DNA of 64,000 nucleotides from the NCBI GenBank assembly GCA_002279765.1, contig NCCR01000023.1, positions 1-64,000 on the forward strand. The letters run 5' to 3'. The stretch is from Verrucomicrobia bacterium 12-59-8. Its GTDB lineage: Bacteria > Verrucomicrobiota > Verrucomicrobiae > Verrucomicrobiales > Verrucomicrobiaceae. Under the pieces are notes generated by a model. That model did not search any database, had not been told where the DNA came from, and saw only the letters and a list, made by a program, of their open reading frames with translations. Positions 28,722-37,021 of the stretch are shown here, one piece after another. Each line of letters begins with the position of its first letter. Position 1 is the first letter of the stretch. The position numbers and the translations under genes were made by a program.

Positions 28722-30728
28722 TTACTTGTCCGCCAGCATGGCCCGCAAGCCGGAGAAGAAGTTGGTGTTTTCCTCCTGCGTCACGGTTTCGTTCATGTGC
28801 TTGGTGTAGTCGAGTTCTTCGACGTACTTGCGGTCGAGTTCCTTGAGGAAGGTGCTGGGCATGTTGCTCTGCTTCTTGCCCCACTTCATGCGCGTGCGCG
28901 TGTGGCTCAGTGTCAGTTTCTGCTTCGCACGGGTGATGCCCACATAAAACAGGCGGCGCTCTTCATCCACACGGCCTTCGTCAAAGCTGCGTTTGTGCGG
29001 CAGGATCCCCTGCTCCATTCCCGGCAGATACACGACCGGAAATTCGAGTCCCTTGGAGGCATGCATGGTGATCAAACACACGCCCTTTTTCTTCTCGATG
29101 TCGTCCTTCTCCTCGCGCTCATCATTGAGGCTAACTTCATCCAAAAATCCCGCGAGGCCGCTGGCGCGATCGCGCTCCGCATGAGCCGCCATGCTTTTGA
29201 GCAGCTCATTGATGCCATTCTCCCAGCCGGCAAAATCTTCCGGCTCCTTGGCGGCCTTTTTGAGATGCTCCATGTAGTCGATCTCAAGAATCAGGGCCTG
29301 CGTCATGTCCACCAGGTTGGTGCCGGGGGTGCTGGCCGGGCCTGAGTACTTGACGATGAGAGTGGTGAAAAGGCGGATGGCATTGCGCCCCTTTTCGGGA
29401 ATCTGGCGCAGGAATTCCTCGTCGCACAGCGCCACCCAGATGCTGTGGTGCTTCTCCATGCTGCGCTCACGTGCAAGCTCGGCAGTGGCACTGCCGATGC
29501 CGCGCGTGGGCGTGTTTAAAATGCGCAGCAGAGCCATGTCATCGTGCGGATTGTGCATCACCGAAAGGTAGCTCAGGATGTCCTTCACCTCACGCCGGTC
29601 AAAGAAGCTGCGCGCACCCACCACACGGTAGGCGATCTTGCGCTGGCGGAAGGCCTGCTCCAGCACGCGCGACTGATCATTGGTGCGGAAGAGCACGGCA
29701 AATTCTTCCAGCGGCTGCTTGTTCGCGAAGTGGGCGGTCTCCACTTCCTTCGCAATCATGTCCGCCTCCTCCTTGTCATCCTCGTTGGCGATGAGGCGGA
29801 CGAGATCGCTGCCTTGATTGCGGCTCCACAGGGACTTGGGCCGTCGGCCCGCATTGTTTTTGATAAGGCTGTTGGCCGTGTGCAGGATGGGCGTGGTGCT
29901 GCGGTAGTTCTCCTCCAGCTTCACCACATGCGGGTTAGGGAAGAAGTTTTCGAACTCGGTGATGTTGGTGATCTCCGCACCGCGCCAGCCGTAGATGGAC
30001 TGGTCATCATCTCCCACCACGCAGACGTTGTACGGCGCAGGGACCAAAGCACGCAACAGGCGCATCTGGAGTGAGTTGGTGTCCTGGAACTCATCGACCA
30101 TCACGTAGTGGTGGCGGCTCTGCACGGTGGCACGCACCTGGGCATTGTCTTCCAGCAGCCTCACTCCGAGGATGATGAGGTCATCGAAGTCCATGACGTT
30201 CAGCCCGCGCATCTCGTCCATGTACTTTTCCATGACCGCAGCATCGAGACTTTCCTTCGGGTCTCCCAAACTCTCACCTGCGTTCTTGGCCTTGCTGATG
30301 CGTGAGAGCGCCATGCTGGGATCCAGCGTTTCGTCCTTCACCAGCAAGGTCTGCAGCACACGCTTGATCAGCGTTTCCTGCTCGCCCTGGCTGTAGATGG
30401 CAAAGTTGTTCTTGTAGCCCACATGCTCGGCAAACTCACGCAGCAGACGGACGCAAAAAGCGTGGAAGGTGCCCACGACGACCTTCTTGCCGAGACCGTC
30501 GCGCACCATGCCTTTGATACGCTCGCGCATTTCATTGGCCGCCTTGTTGGTGAAGGTGACAGAAAGAATGTTCTTCGGGTTGATGCCCTCGTTCACCATG
30601 AAGCTGATGCGTGCGGTGAGCACGCGCGTCTTGCCGGTGCCTGCACCCGCGAGAATCAGCAACGGCCCGTTGATGGTCGTGGCGGCCTCGCGCTGCTGGG
30701 CATTGAGTGTTCCGGTGAAGCCACTCAT
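28722..30728 (-). CDS. UvrD/Rep/PcrA-type ATP-dependent DNA helicase
   Basis: 668 residues, an SF1A 3'-5' helicase acting in repair or replication restart. Walker A is AGAGTGKTR (motif I), motif Ia is FTNKAANEMRERI, Walker B is MVDEFQDTN, motif III is VVGDDDQSIYGWRGA, motif IV is NYRST, motif V is TMHASKGLEFPVVYLPG and motif VI is EERRLFYVGITRAKQKL. The length is close to Rep (673) and shorter than UvrD (720). The ATG at 30728 overlaps the stop of the RfaE2-PurN gene (ATGA), so the two are co-translated. The tgt gene follows 19 bp downstream. Confidence 0.96.
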   Translation of the reverse strand: MSGFTGTLNAQQREAATTINGPLLILAGAGTGKTRVLTARISFMVNEGINPKNILSVTFTNKAANEMRERIKGMVRDGLGKKVVVGTFHAFCVRLLREFAEHVGYKNNFAIYSQGEQETLIKRVLQTLLVKDETLDPSMALSRISKAKNAGESLGDPKESLDAAVMEKYMDEMRGLNVMDFDDLIILGVRLLEDNAQVRATVQSRHHYVMVDEFQDTNSLQMRLLRALVPAPYNVCVVGDDDQSIYGWRGAEITNITEFENFFPNPHVVKLEENYRSTTPILHTANSLIKNNAGRRPKSLWSRNQGSDLVRLIANEDDKEEADMIAKEVETAHFANKQPLEEFAVLFRTNDQSRVLEQAFRQRKIAYRVVGARSFFDRREVKDILSYLSVMHNPHDDMALLRILNTPTRGIGSATAELARERSMEKHHSIWVALCDEEFLRQIPEKGRNAIRLFTTLIVKYSGPASTPGTNLVDMTQALILEIDYMEHLKKAAKEPEDFAGWENGINELLKSMAAHAERDRASGLAGFLDEVSLNDEREEKDDIEKKKGVCLITMHASKGLEFPVVYLPGMEQGILPHKRSFDEGRVDEERRLFYVGITRAKQKLTLSHTRTRMKWGKKQSNMPSTFLKELDRKYVEELDYTKHMNETVTQEENTNFFSGLRAMLADK

Positions 30729-31834
30729 GACGCACCCGCACCTCGCACGGGCAGACCACGTTCACGCCATTCATTCAGCACATGGGGCAGCAGCTTGTGT
30801 TCCTCGACCTTGATCCGCGCATGCAGCGTCTTAGCCGTGTCGCCGATGTTTAGCGGCACTTTGGCCTGGCCAAGAATGCGACCGCCATCGATCTCTGCAG
30901 TGACGAGATGCACGGTGCAGCCGGTTTCCAGTTCGCCTTCATCAATGGCAAGCTGCGGTGCATTGGCCCCTTTGAACTTCGGCAGCAGAGACGGATGCAC
31001 GTTCACAATGCGACCGGCATACGCGCTGATCACCGGCTCCTTGAGAATGCGCATGAAGCCGGCGAGCACGACGACATCAACGCGCGCGCGCTCCAAGTGC
31101 TCAAAGATTTCCTTCTGCGCCGCGTCACTGAGGCGGCGTGGATTGTCGCCACCATCAACGAACAGCGCAGGCAGTCCTGCTGCGCGAGCGATCTCACGAA
31201 AACCAGAATCCGCCTGATCACTGAGCGTGATGGCGATCTCAGCGCGCAGCGTGTTTGACTGAATGGCAGCAATGATGGCATTGAGATTGGAACCAGCGCC
31301 GGAACCCAGCACGGCCAGACGCAGCAGGCCGCTGTTTGCCGCACTGCTGTCAGCACTCTGCATCTTGTTGATCGTGCGGGTGGTGGAGCGCCCGGGCACA
31401 AGCGGCAGGATGCAGATCTGCGCACCTGCGGCTTCCAGTGCGGTGCGCTCCTCACGGTTGAGGGACTCCACGGTATAGTCACCGCCTTTGGCATACACAT
31501 GCGGGAGGATGGCATCAATGAGCGACGTGGCACGTTCATCATCGAACACGACAACGGCATCCACGGCACGCAGCGCGGCCATCACTTCCGCACGATCATT
31601 TTCGGTGTTGAGCGGGCGCTCCGGACCTTTCAACTGGCGCACGGATTGATCTGAATTCAAGGCAACCACCATGGCATCTCCGAGGGCACGCGCCTGCTCC
31701 AGGTAGCGCACATGGCCTGCGTGCAGAAGATCGAAACAGCCATTGGTGAAGACCAGTTTTTTTCCCTGCTGTTCCAGGGTGTCACGCAGACGCCGGACAT
31801 CGGCGACGGTGGCGGGTATGTAGTCAGCGGGCAT
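30725..31834 (-). CDS. purN: Fusion: RfaE2-like nucleotidyltransferase + phosphoribosylglycinamide formyltransferase (PurN)
   Basis: 369 residues with two complete domains. Residues 1-158 match the cytidylyltransferase-fold domain of HldE (RfaE domain II), which adenylylates heptose 1-phosphate for LPS core: TNGCFDLLHAGH holds the HxGH nucleotide-binding motif (residues 38-41), with YAKGGDYTVE and GRSTTRTINKM further on. Residues 168-365 match PurN, which formylates GAR using 10-formyl-THF in purine synthesis: GSGAGSNLNA, IVNVHPSLLPKFKG (Asn278, His280) and EIDGGRILGQ (Asp316). Two unrelated pathways are joined by a linker of about 10 residues. No internal stop or frameshift separates them. 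An internal start cannot be excluded. Confidence 0.93.
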   Translation of the reverse strand: MPADYIPATVADVRRLRDTLEQQGKKLVFTNGCFDLLHAGHVRYLEQARALGDAMVVALNSDQSVRQLKGPERPLNTENDRAEVMAALRAVDAVVVFDDERATSLIDAILPHVYAKGGDYTVESLNREERTALEAAGAQICILPLVPGRSTTRTINKMQSADSSAANSGLLRLAVLGSGAGSNLNAIIAAIQSNTLRAEIAITLSDQADSGFREIARAAGLPALFVDGGDNPRRLSDAAQKEIFEHLERARVDVVVLAGFMRILKEPVISAYAGRIVNVHPSLLPKFKGANAPQLAIDEGELETGCTVHLVTAEIDGGRILGQAKVPLNIGDTAKTLHARIKVEEHKLLPHVLNEWRERGLPVRGAGAS

Positions 31835-31906
31835 GCCCTGCTAATGGCGTGAACCGTGGCGGATGCAAGGAACGAGCGTTTTGAAATGCATGAAGAAAAC
31901 GGCCAT

Positions 31907-31937
31907 AAAAAAAGCGGAAGGCACCGCCTTCCGCTTT
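31907..31937 (-). terminator. Intrinsic terminator of the 31959-32753 gene
   Basis: Inverted repeat AAAGCGGAAGG-CGGTG-CCTTCCGCTTT on the minus strand (11-bp arms, 5-nt loop), followed by a run of seven T. It lies 21 bp beyond the stop of the minus-strand membrane protein and isolates it from the RfaE2-PurN operon. Confidence 0.92.
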
Positions 31938-31958
31938 CTTCAAATGTTGGCGTGGTCC

Positions 31959-32753
31959 TCAGCCCTGCTTCGACACCACTTTGGCAGTGCTGCTTTCCAG
32001 CACGGCGGCACCTGGATCACGTGTCAGCGGCCAGTAGGCATCCATGTTGAGTTTCTCCGGAGGTGTCATTGGGAACTGCTTGCCTTCCTTGGTGACGAAG
32101 CCCTGGTAGGAGAGCGGCATGAGCGTGACGCAGACGCGCTCCTGATCAAATTTCTGCACATGCAGCGCCGCTGCAAAGGTGCTCTTCTGATCCAGCACCA
32201 AAGTGTCGCCAGCCTGATAAGGATCAGCCTTGTCTTTGTTGCCCGGCAGAACGATTTCAATGTCCACATCTTCAATGTCCGCCGAGCGTGCACGCACCAC
32301 CCAGCCTTCGGTGATGACATCTTGCTGGGTGAGAGGACGTGCATTGATCACCTGGAAGCTGCCTTTCACATACAGCGGCTGCTCCTGCTTGTAGTTGCGA
32401 ATGTAGGAACGCTTGAGAAGATCATTCTTCACCGCGAGCTGTTCGTGATTGAAAGCGTAAAACTCGGCAAGCAGATCGCGCGCAGGGAGAAACTTGCCCT
32501 GTGGCACCGTGTAGTTGGTGAACTTGCGCAATGGATCGAGTTTGTCGAAACGTGCCAGCACCCGGTAATTGAACGGTTTTTCAGGGTGCGCGAACACCAT
32601 GATGCTGAAGAACCAGCAGAAGGTGGCAAATCCCATCAGCAGCGTGATGAGGATTGTCCACCAAAAGATGCCGCCGGAGTCTTTCTTCTTGGAAAAGCTC
32701 CCGCCACCGTATGAACGGTACTCATTGCCGTCGCTCAAAAATCGGATTTGCAT
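31959..32753 (-). CDS. Membrane-anchored protein of unknown function
   Basis: 264 residues; family not recognised. A short Gly/Ser/Lys-rich cytoplasmic N-terminus (residues 1-28) precedes one transmembrane segment (about 30-54, FWWTILITLLMGFATFCWFF), and the remaining 210 residues would face the periplasm. The soluble part is mixed alpha/beta with no recognisable catalytic motif; the stretch AGDTLVLDQKSTFAAALHVQKF is beta-rich. The gene is a single transcription unit: AT-rich promoter region upstream, strong intrinsic terminator downstream. Confidence 0.8.
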   Translation of the reverse strand: MQIRFLSDGNEYRSYGGGSFSKKKDSGGIFWWTILITLLMGFATFCWFFSIMVFAHPEKPFNYRVLARFDKLDPLRKFTNYTVPQGKFLPARDLLAEFYAFNHEQLAVKNDLLKRSYIRNYKQEQPLYVKGSFQVINARPLTQQDVITEGWVVRARSADIEDVDIEIVLPGNKDKADPYQAGDTLVLDQKSTFAAALHVQKFDQERVCVTLMPLSYQGFVTKEGKQFPMTPPEKLNMDAYWPLTRDPGAAVLESSTAKVVSKQG

Positions 32754-32902
32754 GACAGATTTGCGAAAATTTTAGTTTTTATGGAATGATTGTGTTCAAA
32801 TTCTACAATATTGACGGAATTTGAAAAGGAAATTTTGTGAATAAGTTGGCAACAAGATTGCTTCAATTATTGCCAAGAAGTCAAGCTTTCTGAGTCTTAA
32901 AG
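32754..32902 (-). promoter_or_regulatory. AT-rich promoter region of the membrane-protein gene
   Basis: 149 bp that is strikingly AT-rich against its GC-rich surroundings, between the Fe-S protein gene and the start at 32753. On the minus strand a candidate pair is TTGAAG-N17-TATTCA (about 32862-32834). Other near-consensus boxes exist, so the exact promoter is uncertain. Confidence 0.4.
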
Positions 32903-33235
32903 TTAGGTAGTCTGCGGTTCAAATGAGGTGCCGCAACCACAGCTGCGGGCAGCATTGGGGTTGTTGAGCTTAAATCCGGCATCCGCCAGCGAATCCACGT
33001 AGTCGATCTGGCAGCCACGCAGAAAATGCAGGCTCTCCTGATCAATGATGATCGAGACCCCATCCTGTGACTGCACCGCGTCGTCGGCTTTGGATTGATC
33101 CAAAGCCATCACATACTGCATGCCGGCGCACCCACCCTTCTCCACGCGCAAACGCAGCCCGGTGCTAGCATCCGCCTGCTTTTCGGCGATAAGGGACTTG
33201 AGATGTTCGACGGCGCTGGAGGTGAGGGAAATCAT
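32903..33235 (-). CDS. A-type iron-sulfur cluster carrier (IscA/ErpA/HesB family)
   Basis: 110 residues from the ATG at 33235 (MISLTSSAVEHL); the open frame reaches 33640 but the upstream part is antisense to mutL. It carries the three cluster-binding cysteines of the family: Cys36 in GGCAGMQY and the pair in SCGCGTSF near the C-terminus. Such proteins accept Fe-S clusters and pass them to client enzymes in the cytosol. The length matches the family (about 107-115). No isc/suf genes are adjacent, so IscA, ErpA and SufA cannot be told apart. It is divergent from mutL. Confidence 0.95.
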   Translation of the reverse strand: MISLTSSAVEHLKSLIAEKQADASTGLRLRVEKGGCAGMQYVMALDQSKADDAVQSQDGVSIIIDQESLHFLRGCQIDYVDSLADAGFKLNNPNAARSCGCGTSFEPQTT

Positions 33236-33371
33236 GCGAGGCAATACAATTGGAAGCAGCAGCCAGATGGTGGAGAAGTGCGGAGATTGCAAATCCGCAT
33301 CCGGCGTCCAAGGTAATATTCTTGTGTGGCAATAAAGGCTACGCTCCCCACCACACACTTTATCGAAATTC

Positions 33372-35279
33372 ATGGCCAAAATTCGCATTCTCCCAGACGC
33401 ACTCGCCAGCCAGGTGGCGGCAGGAGAGGTCGTGGAGCGTCCGGCCGCCCTGGTGCGTGAACTGGTGGAAAACAGCCTGGATGCCAGCGCCCGCCACATC
33501 GAGGTGCATGCCCAACGCGGCGGCATCGCGATGATTCGAATTGTGGACGATGGAACTGGAATGGACCGGGAGGATGCCATGCTGTGTCTGGAGAGACATG
33601 CCACCAGCAAGATACGGACCAAGGAGGATCTCGGAGCCATTCACACCTTTGGATTTCGTGGTGAAGCCCTGCCCAGCATCGCCAGCGTGTCGCGCTTCCG
33701 GCTAGCCACCCGTGAAAAAGAGGCGCTGGTCGGCACGGAGATCGAAGTCAACGGCGGCAAGCTGATGGCGGTGCGCGACCACGGCGGCGCTCCCGGCACG
33801 GTCATCGAGGCGCGCTCGCTGTTTTTCAATGTGCCTGCCCGCCGCAAATTTTTACGCACGGAGAACACGGAATTCGCCCATGTGGAGCAGCAACTGCGGC
33901 TGCATGCCATCGCCAATCCGCAGGTGGCCTTCACGCTGACGCACAATGGCGAACTGGTGCTGCACCTCCCAGCCACCCGCGACATGCTCGAACGCATCCG
34001 GGGACTGGTCGGTGATGAACTGGCCTCCCGCCTGCTCAAAGTCGAGGAAACGACGCTGCAAGGCGTGACCGTTTCCGGCTACATCGGCGGGCCGGGCATG
34101 AGCCGCTCCAACCGCCAGATGCAGACGACGTATCTGAACGGTCGTCCCATCGAAAGCGCCAGCATTTCCTACGGTCTGCGCGAGGGTTATCACACTGCCC
34201 TGATGAAGGGGCAGCATCCGGTCACCTTCCTGTTCATCCAGATGGACCCGCACGCGTTTGATGTGAACGTGCATCCGGCCAAAAAAGAAGTTCGCTTTCA
34301 CGATGGCCACAGTGTGCGCGACGCCATCTCCCGCTGCGTGAGCCGCACGCTGGAAAACGCTGCCAAGCTGCCCACGGGCCATGCGCCCGCTCGTGCCGTG
34401 CCAGCCACCCCTGCTGCAGCGCGAATGCCGCTGGTGCCAGACAGCCGCCAGGAGCAGTTTGCCATGCCGGTGGCGGCTTCGTCCGCACCGCTTCGCAACA
34501 TCTCACCTGCGCCGGCTTCCACCCCACAGCCGCAGCCAGCCGTCTCTCATCGCGTGGCCGACGTGCTGGAAAGAATCGCCGCCGGTCGCAGCGCTCCTGT
34601 CATTGAGCCTCAGGCCCCGAAAGCAGCGGCACCCGAAGAAGCTCAGGAAGAGGAAGAATCGCCGACCCCGGCCAGAGCCGAGCCCGCCGAGCCACCTGAG
34701 TACCGCATCATTGGCGTGCTGCAAAAACTCTACGTCCTCATGGAAGGCAAAGAAGGTCTCGTGCTCATGGACCAGCACGCCGCGCACGAGCGGGTGAACT
34801 TTGAAAAATTCCGCCGCGCCATCGAATCCGGCGGCGTGCCCTGCCAGCGGCTGCTGCTTCCCGTCACGCTGCAAACCACGCCCAGAGATGCCGATTTGCT
34901 GAAGCAGAATCTGCCCTCGCTCAACCGCCTAGGCATCGAGATCGAGCCCTTCGGCCCGAACATTTTCAAGGTGGAAACCCTGCCCTCGTTTTTGAAAACG
35001 GATGACCCCGCCGCCTGGCTGGATCAGGTGATCGAAGAACTCAGCAGCCTGAGCACGAAATCCTCCAGCCTGCGCCTGAGCGAAGACGCCATCGCCACCA
35101 TCGCCTGCCGCGCTTCGGTGAAGAGCAACGACGTGCTCTCCATCCCCGAGATGCAGGCGCTGCTGAAAGACCTCTTCGCCTGCGAGATGCCCTACTGCTG
35201 CCCCCATGGCCGACCCACGCTGGTGCAGATTTCCACCAGCGAGCTGGAGCGGAAGTTTGGGAGAAGAGCTCCGGGGTAG
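33372..35279 (+). CDS. mutL: DNA mismatch repair protein MutL
   Basis: 635 residues. The GHKL ATPase domain occupies roughly 1-330: VVERPAALVRELVENSLDA (motif I), RIVDDGTGM (motif II), ERHATSKI and TFGFRGEALPSIASV (motif III). A Pro/Ala-rich linker (about 330-440) leads to the C-terminal domain, which has the metal-binding endonuclease motif DQHAAHERVNFE (DQHA-x2-E-x4-E, from about residue 467), the motif ACRASVKSND and the CPHGRPT region near the end. So this is an endonuclease-type MutL, unlike that of E. coli, consistent with a methyl-independent strand choice. It stands alone, divergent from the Fe-S carrier. Confidence 0.97.
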   Translation: MAKIRILPDALASQVAAGEVVERPAALVRELVENSLDASARHIEVHAQRGGIAMIRIVDDGTGMDREDAMLCLERHATSKIRTKEDLGAIHTFGFRGEALPSIASVSRFRLATREKEALVGTEIEVNGGKLMAVRDHGGAPGTVIEARSLFFNVPARRKFLRTENTEFAHVEQQLRLHAIANPQVAFTLTHNGELVLHLPATRDMLERIRGLVGDELASRLLKVEETTLQGVTVSGYIGGPGMSRSNRQMQTTYLNGRPIESASISYGLREGYHTALMKGQHPVTFLFIQMDPHAFDVNVHPAKKEVRFHDGHSVRDAISRCVSRTLENAAKLPTGHAPARAVPATPAAARMPLVPDSRQEQFAMPVAASSAPLRNISPAPASTPQPQPAVSHRVADVLERIAAGRSAPVIEPQAPKAAAPEEAQEEEESPTPARAEPAEPPEYRIIGVLQKLYVLMEGKEGLVLMDQHAAHERVNFEKFRRAIESGGVPCQRLLLPVTLQTTPRDADLLKQNLPSLNRLGIEIEPFGPNIFKVETLPSFLKTDDPAAWLDQVIEELSSLSTKSSSLRLSEDAIATIACRASVKSNDVLSIPEMQALLKDLFACEMPYCCPHGRPTLVQISTSELERKFGRRAPG

Positions 35280-35288
35280 CAAGCCGCA

Positions 35289-35396
35289 CCACGGAGGATG
35301 GGCGTCCCGCCCGTCAGACGGATCGGGGCGTCTCGCCTTGGAGCCGAAGGCTGGAAGCCCCGGGCCGTTGTCAGGCCGGAGGCCTGACCTCCGTGG
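35289..35396. repeat. Hairpin-type intergenic element between mutL and the DUF1501 gene
   Basis: A 108-bp segment bounded by CCACGGAGG (35289-35297) and its inverse CCTCCGTGG (35388-35396), with an internal GTCAGGCC-GGA-GGCCTGAC stem just inside the right end. It is GC-rich and non-coding. It resembles a dispersed palindromic element; only one copy is seen in this window. Confidence 0.5.
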
Positions 35397-35480
35397 GACA
35401 AAGAACGCAAATCTTGTGATAAGTCCGCCGCCTGCCTGCGTTAAAGGGCCGCATCCCCCATCCCCTTCTCTGCCCTGTTT

Positions 35481-36776
35481 ATGAATCCTCTCCGCAATGA
35501 TCTCAGCCGTCGTGCTTTCGTCTCGGGTGCCGCCAAGACTTTTCTTGGTGTCAGCACTGCCTCGCACTTGGGCTCCCGCATTCTGGCCGCCCCTGGCCAG
35601 GGAGCATCACCGCTGAAGCAGGCGGCGACGGCGCGCAACGTCATCTATCTCTACATGAATGGCGGCATGAGCCATCTGGACACCTTTGATCCGAAGCCGG
35701 AGAAGGCGGACGTCATGGGCCTGACCAAGGTCATGAACACCAATGTCGATGGCATCCGCGTGTCCAACAACATCCCGCTGATCGCGCGGCAGATGGACAA
35801 GCTGGCGGTGATCCGCAGCATGATGACGACGCAGGGCGCGCATGAGCAGGGCAACTACTACCAGCACACGAGCTACACGATGCGCAGCAGCATCCGCCAC
35901 CCCTCCATGGGCGCGTGGTTGCAGAAGTTTCAGGACCGGGGGAATCCCACCCTACCCGGCAGTGTGATGATCGGCAATGACAGCCGCCACCCAGGAGCCG
36001 GGTTCTTCGAAAGCCGCTTCGCACCGCTGATGATCAACGATCCCGAGAGCGGCATCGACAACGTTAAAACCAACCAGTGGTTCACGGAAGAGCGCTTCAA
36101 CAGCCGCCTCAACACCGCAAAGCTGCTGGACCGCCAGTTTGCCGAGACCTACAACGTCAAAAACGTGCGCGCCTACGCTGACATGTATGACGACGCGCTG
36201 AAGATGATGAAGAGCGAAGAACTCGCCGCCTTTGACCTGAGCGCTGAGCCTGAAGCGCTGCGCAGCAAGTACGGCAGCGACCGCTTTGGCCAGGGCTGCC
36301 TGCTGGCGCGCCGCCTGGTCGAGCATGGGGTGCGTTTTGTGGAAGTCTCCTTTGGCAGTTGGGACACCCACAATGCCAACTTCACCCGTGTCCCGGAACT
36401 GTGTGACGAGCTCGACTCCGCGCTGAGCACCCTGCTGCAGGACTTGGAAGCCCACGGCATGCTGCAGGAGACGATGGTCGTGCTGGCCACGGAATTTGGC
36501 CGGACCCCAGAGATCAATGCCAATGACGGCCGCGACCACCACGCCCGGGGCTTCACCTGCCTCATGGCAGGAGGCGGCATTCGCGGCGGGCAGGTCTATG
36601 GTGCCACCGATGACACCGGCCTCGAAGCCGCCGTCAATCCTGTGACGATCCCTGATTTCAACGCCACCATCGCCTATGGCCTCGGCATTCCGCTGGATCA
36701 GGTGCTCTACAGCCCGAGCAAGCGCCCCTTCACCGTCGCGGACAAGGGCAGGCCGATCACCGCTCTGTTTGGTTGA
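35481..36776 (+). CDS. DUF1501 protein with twin-arginine-like signal
   Basis: 431 residues. The N-terminus has SRRAFVSGAAKTFLGVSTA, a twin-arginine-like signal with cleavage probably near ILAAPG. The body matches DUF1501, a sulfatase/phosphatase-fold family abundant in Planctomycetes and Verrucomicrobia: YLYMNGGMSHLDTFDPKP, the GCLLARRLVEHGVRFVEVSFG region and TEFGRTPEINANDGRDHHA. DUF1501 genes normally sit next to a DUF1549/DUF1553 cytochrome-like partner; none is present here. The family's biochemical role is unsettled; a periplasmic role, possibly in polysaccharide breakdown, is often proposed. Confidence 0.92.
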   Translation: MNPLRNDLSRRAFVSGAAKTFLGVSTASHLGSRILAAPGQGASPLKQAATARNVIYLYMNGGMSHLDTFDPKPEKADVMGLTKVMNTNVDGIRVSNNIPLIARQMDKLAVIRSMMTTQGAHEQGNYYQHTSYTMRSSIRHPSMGAWLQKFQDRGNPTLPGSVMIGNDSRHPGAGFFESRFAPLMINDPESGIDNVKTNQWFTEERFNSRLNTAKLLDRQFAETYNVKNVRAYADMYDDALKMMKSEELAAFDLSAEPEALRSKYGSDRFGQGCLLARRLVEHGVRFVEVSFGSWDTHNANFTRVPELCDELDSALSTLLQDLEAHGMLQETMVVLATEFGRTPEINANDGRDHHARGFTCLMAGGGIRGGQVYGATDDTGLEAAVNPVTIPDFNATIAYGLGIPLDQVLYSPSKRPFTVADKGRPITALFG

Positions 36777-37021
36777 GTGCGGGCCTCCGCAGGATATGCT
36801 TCTAGGCAGCAGGTGACCCGATTGGTTTTGATGGGAATCGGCACGATGGATATTGGGTGAACAATTCGTCACCTTCATCCTCGCAGACTGACTGTGAAAA
36901 TGGCCGGGCTGCTGTAAAAATGTTGGCCCATGGATTGAATTTCCAGTAGTCTCCCTGTGCGCCGGTTGGATTCGTGACAGGCGGGCATCTGGTCAGGCAT
37001 TCCCATCTTTAATTTTCAGGC

